The position numbers and the translations under genes are program-made. 6,524 bases of DNA, from assembly GCA_007130355.1 (NCBI GenBank), contig SLSQ01000130.1:1-6524 (forward strand). The letters are read 5' to 3'. Numbering within the stretch: position 1 is the stretch's first letter; the number at the start of each line of letters is the position of its first letter. This document shows positions 6,240 to 6,524 of the stretch, one piece after another. Below the pieces are notes generated by a model. It saw only the letters and a program-made list of their open reading frames with translations, was not told where the DNA came from and searched no databases. Origin of the DNA: Trueperaceae bacterium (GTDB taxonomy: Bacteria > Deinococcota > Deinococci > Deinococcales > Trueperaceae).

Positions 6240-6524
6240 TCAGGGCAGCGTCGGCACCGCGAGCCGCAGGGTGACGCGCGCCCCGTCCGAGCCGTCGCTC
6301 GCCACGCCCACGACGGCGCCGACCGACAGTGGGGCGCCGTACCCGGCGACCAGGTCGAGGTCGACCCCCGCCTCCGCGGCCCAGGCGACCGGGCGCTCGC
6401 CCTCCGGCCGCCAGCCCAGATGGAGCTCCGGCCGCAGGCGCAGCCGCTCCCACGCCCAGCGACCGTCGGCCAGGCGGAGCCGGACCGGCACCGTCGCCTC
6501 GACACCGACGCGCCCGGCGACCGC
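6240..6524 (-). CDS. C-terminal end of an unidentified protein (starts beyond the right edge)
   Basis: 94 codons plus a TGA ending at 6240. The frame is open to position 6524, so the true start is probably outside the window; the GTG at 6491 sits in the middle of a strand-like run (VGVEATVPVRLRLADGRWAW) and is unlikely to be the start. The residues alternate between hydrophobic and polar in several segments (LRLRPELHLGW, AAEAGVDLDLVAGYG, SVGAVVGVASDG, ARVTLRLAVPTL) with many Gly, Trp and Tyr. This suggests a beta-rich protein, possibly the end of an outer-membrane or cell-surface beta-barrel. No family is recognised. It lies on the same strand as the rarA fusion, with an 87-base gap (6153-6239) in which I see no clear promoter or terminator, so co-transcription is possible. 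Confidence 0.65.
   Translation of the reverse strand, partial: AVAGRVGVEATVPVRLRLADGRWAWERLRLRPELHLGWRPEGERPVAWAAEAGVDLDLVAGYGAPLSVGAVVGVASDGSDGARVTLRLAVPTLP

Noticed and set aside
6240..6491. Complete 83-residue gene starting at GTG 6491
   Set aside because: The frame stays open to the window edge with similar strand-like residues upstream, so this is more likely the end of a longer protein.

Overview
The window is very GC-rich, with G or C at nearly every third codon position and frequent GTG starts. It reads as dense bacterial chromosome with no tRNA, rRNA, CRISPR array or insertion sequence visible. The RarA protein carries a C-terminal methyltransferase-like extension, a form I recall from cyanobacteria and some other non-proteobacterial lineages. 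With the base composition and gene style this loosely suggests a Deinococcota (Trueperaceae-like) or Chloroflexota-like bacterium. That placement is a guess; no single gene here fixes the taxon.

Left part (1-1558, minus strand): a three-gene operon read right to left. It encodes a small predicted secreted protein of unknown function, an OmpR/PhoB-type response regulator, and the N-terminal part of its probable sensor histidine kinase, which leaves the window at position 1. Both junctions are 4-base GTGA overlaps, so the three genes look translationally coupled and are probably made together.

Divergent gap (1559-1743): 185 bases between that operon and a plus-strand pair of genes. It contains a perfect 6+2+6 inverted repeat (TGAACG-GG-CGTTCA), a candidate operator, and a good ribosome binding site for the plus-strand gene. 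I could not identify a convincing promoter.

Middle part (1744-3811, plus strand): a 550-residue envelope protein with a signal peptide, a TPR-like helical repeat region and a multi-pass membrane domain. The membrane domain looks like a CPBP/Abi (CAAX-protease-like) fold that has lost most catalytic residues. It overlaps a 143-codon hypothetical gene by 17 bases. The end of that second gene runs into a six-copy, 15-bp tandem repeat that is in frame with it; its stop codon is a TGA variant of the repeat's GGA codon.

Right part (3897-6524, minus strand): a 751-residue fusion of RarA (MgsA/WRNIP1 family replication-repair ATPase) with a Rossmann-type SAM-methyltransferase-like domain. It converges on the 143-codon gene across the tandem repeat. 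Upstream of it, at the right edge, is the C-terminal end of an unidentified protein rich in beta-strand-like sequence. The most interesting points are the RarA-methyltransferase fusion, the TPR plus degenerate CPBP protein, the stop-codon-containing tandem repeat between the convergent genes, and the coupled secreted-protein/two-component operon.
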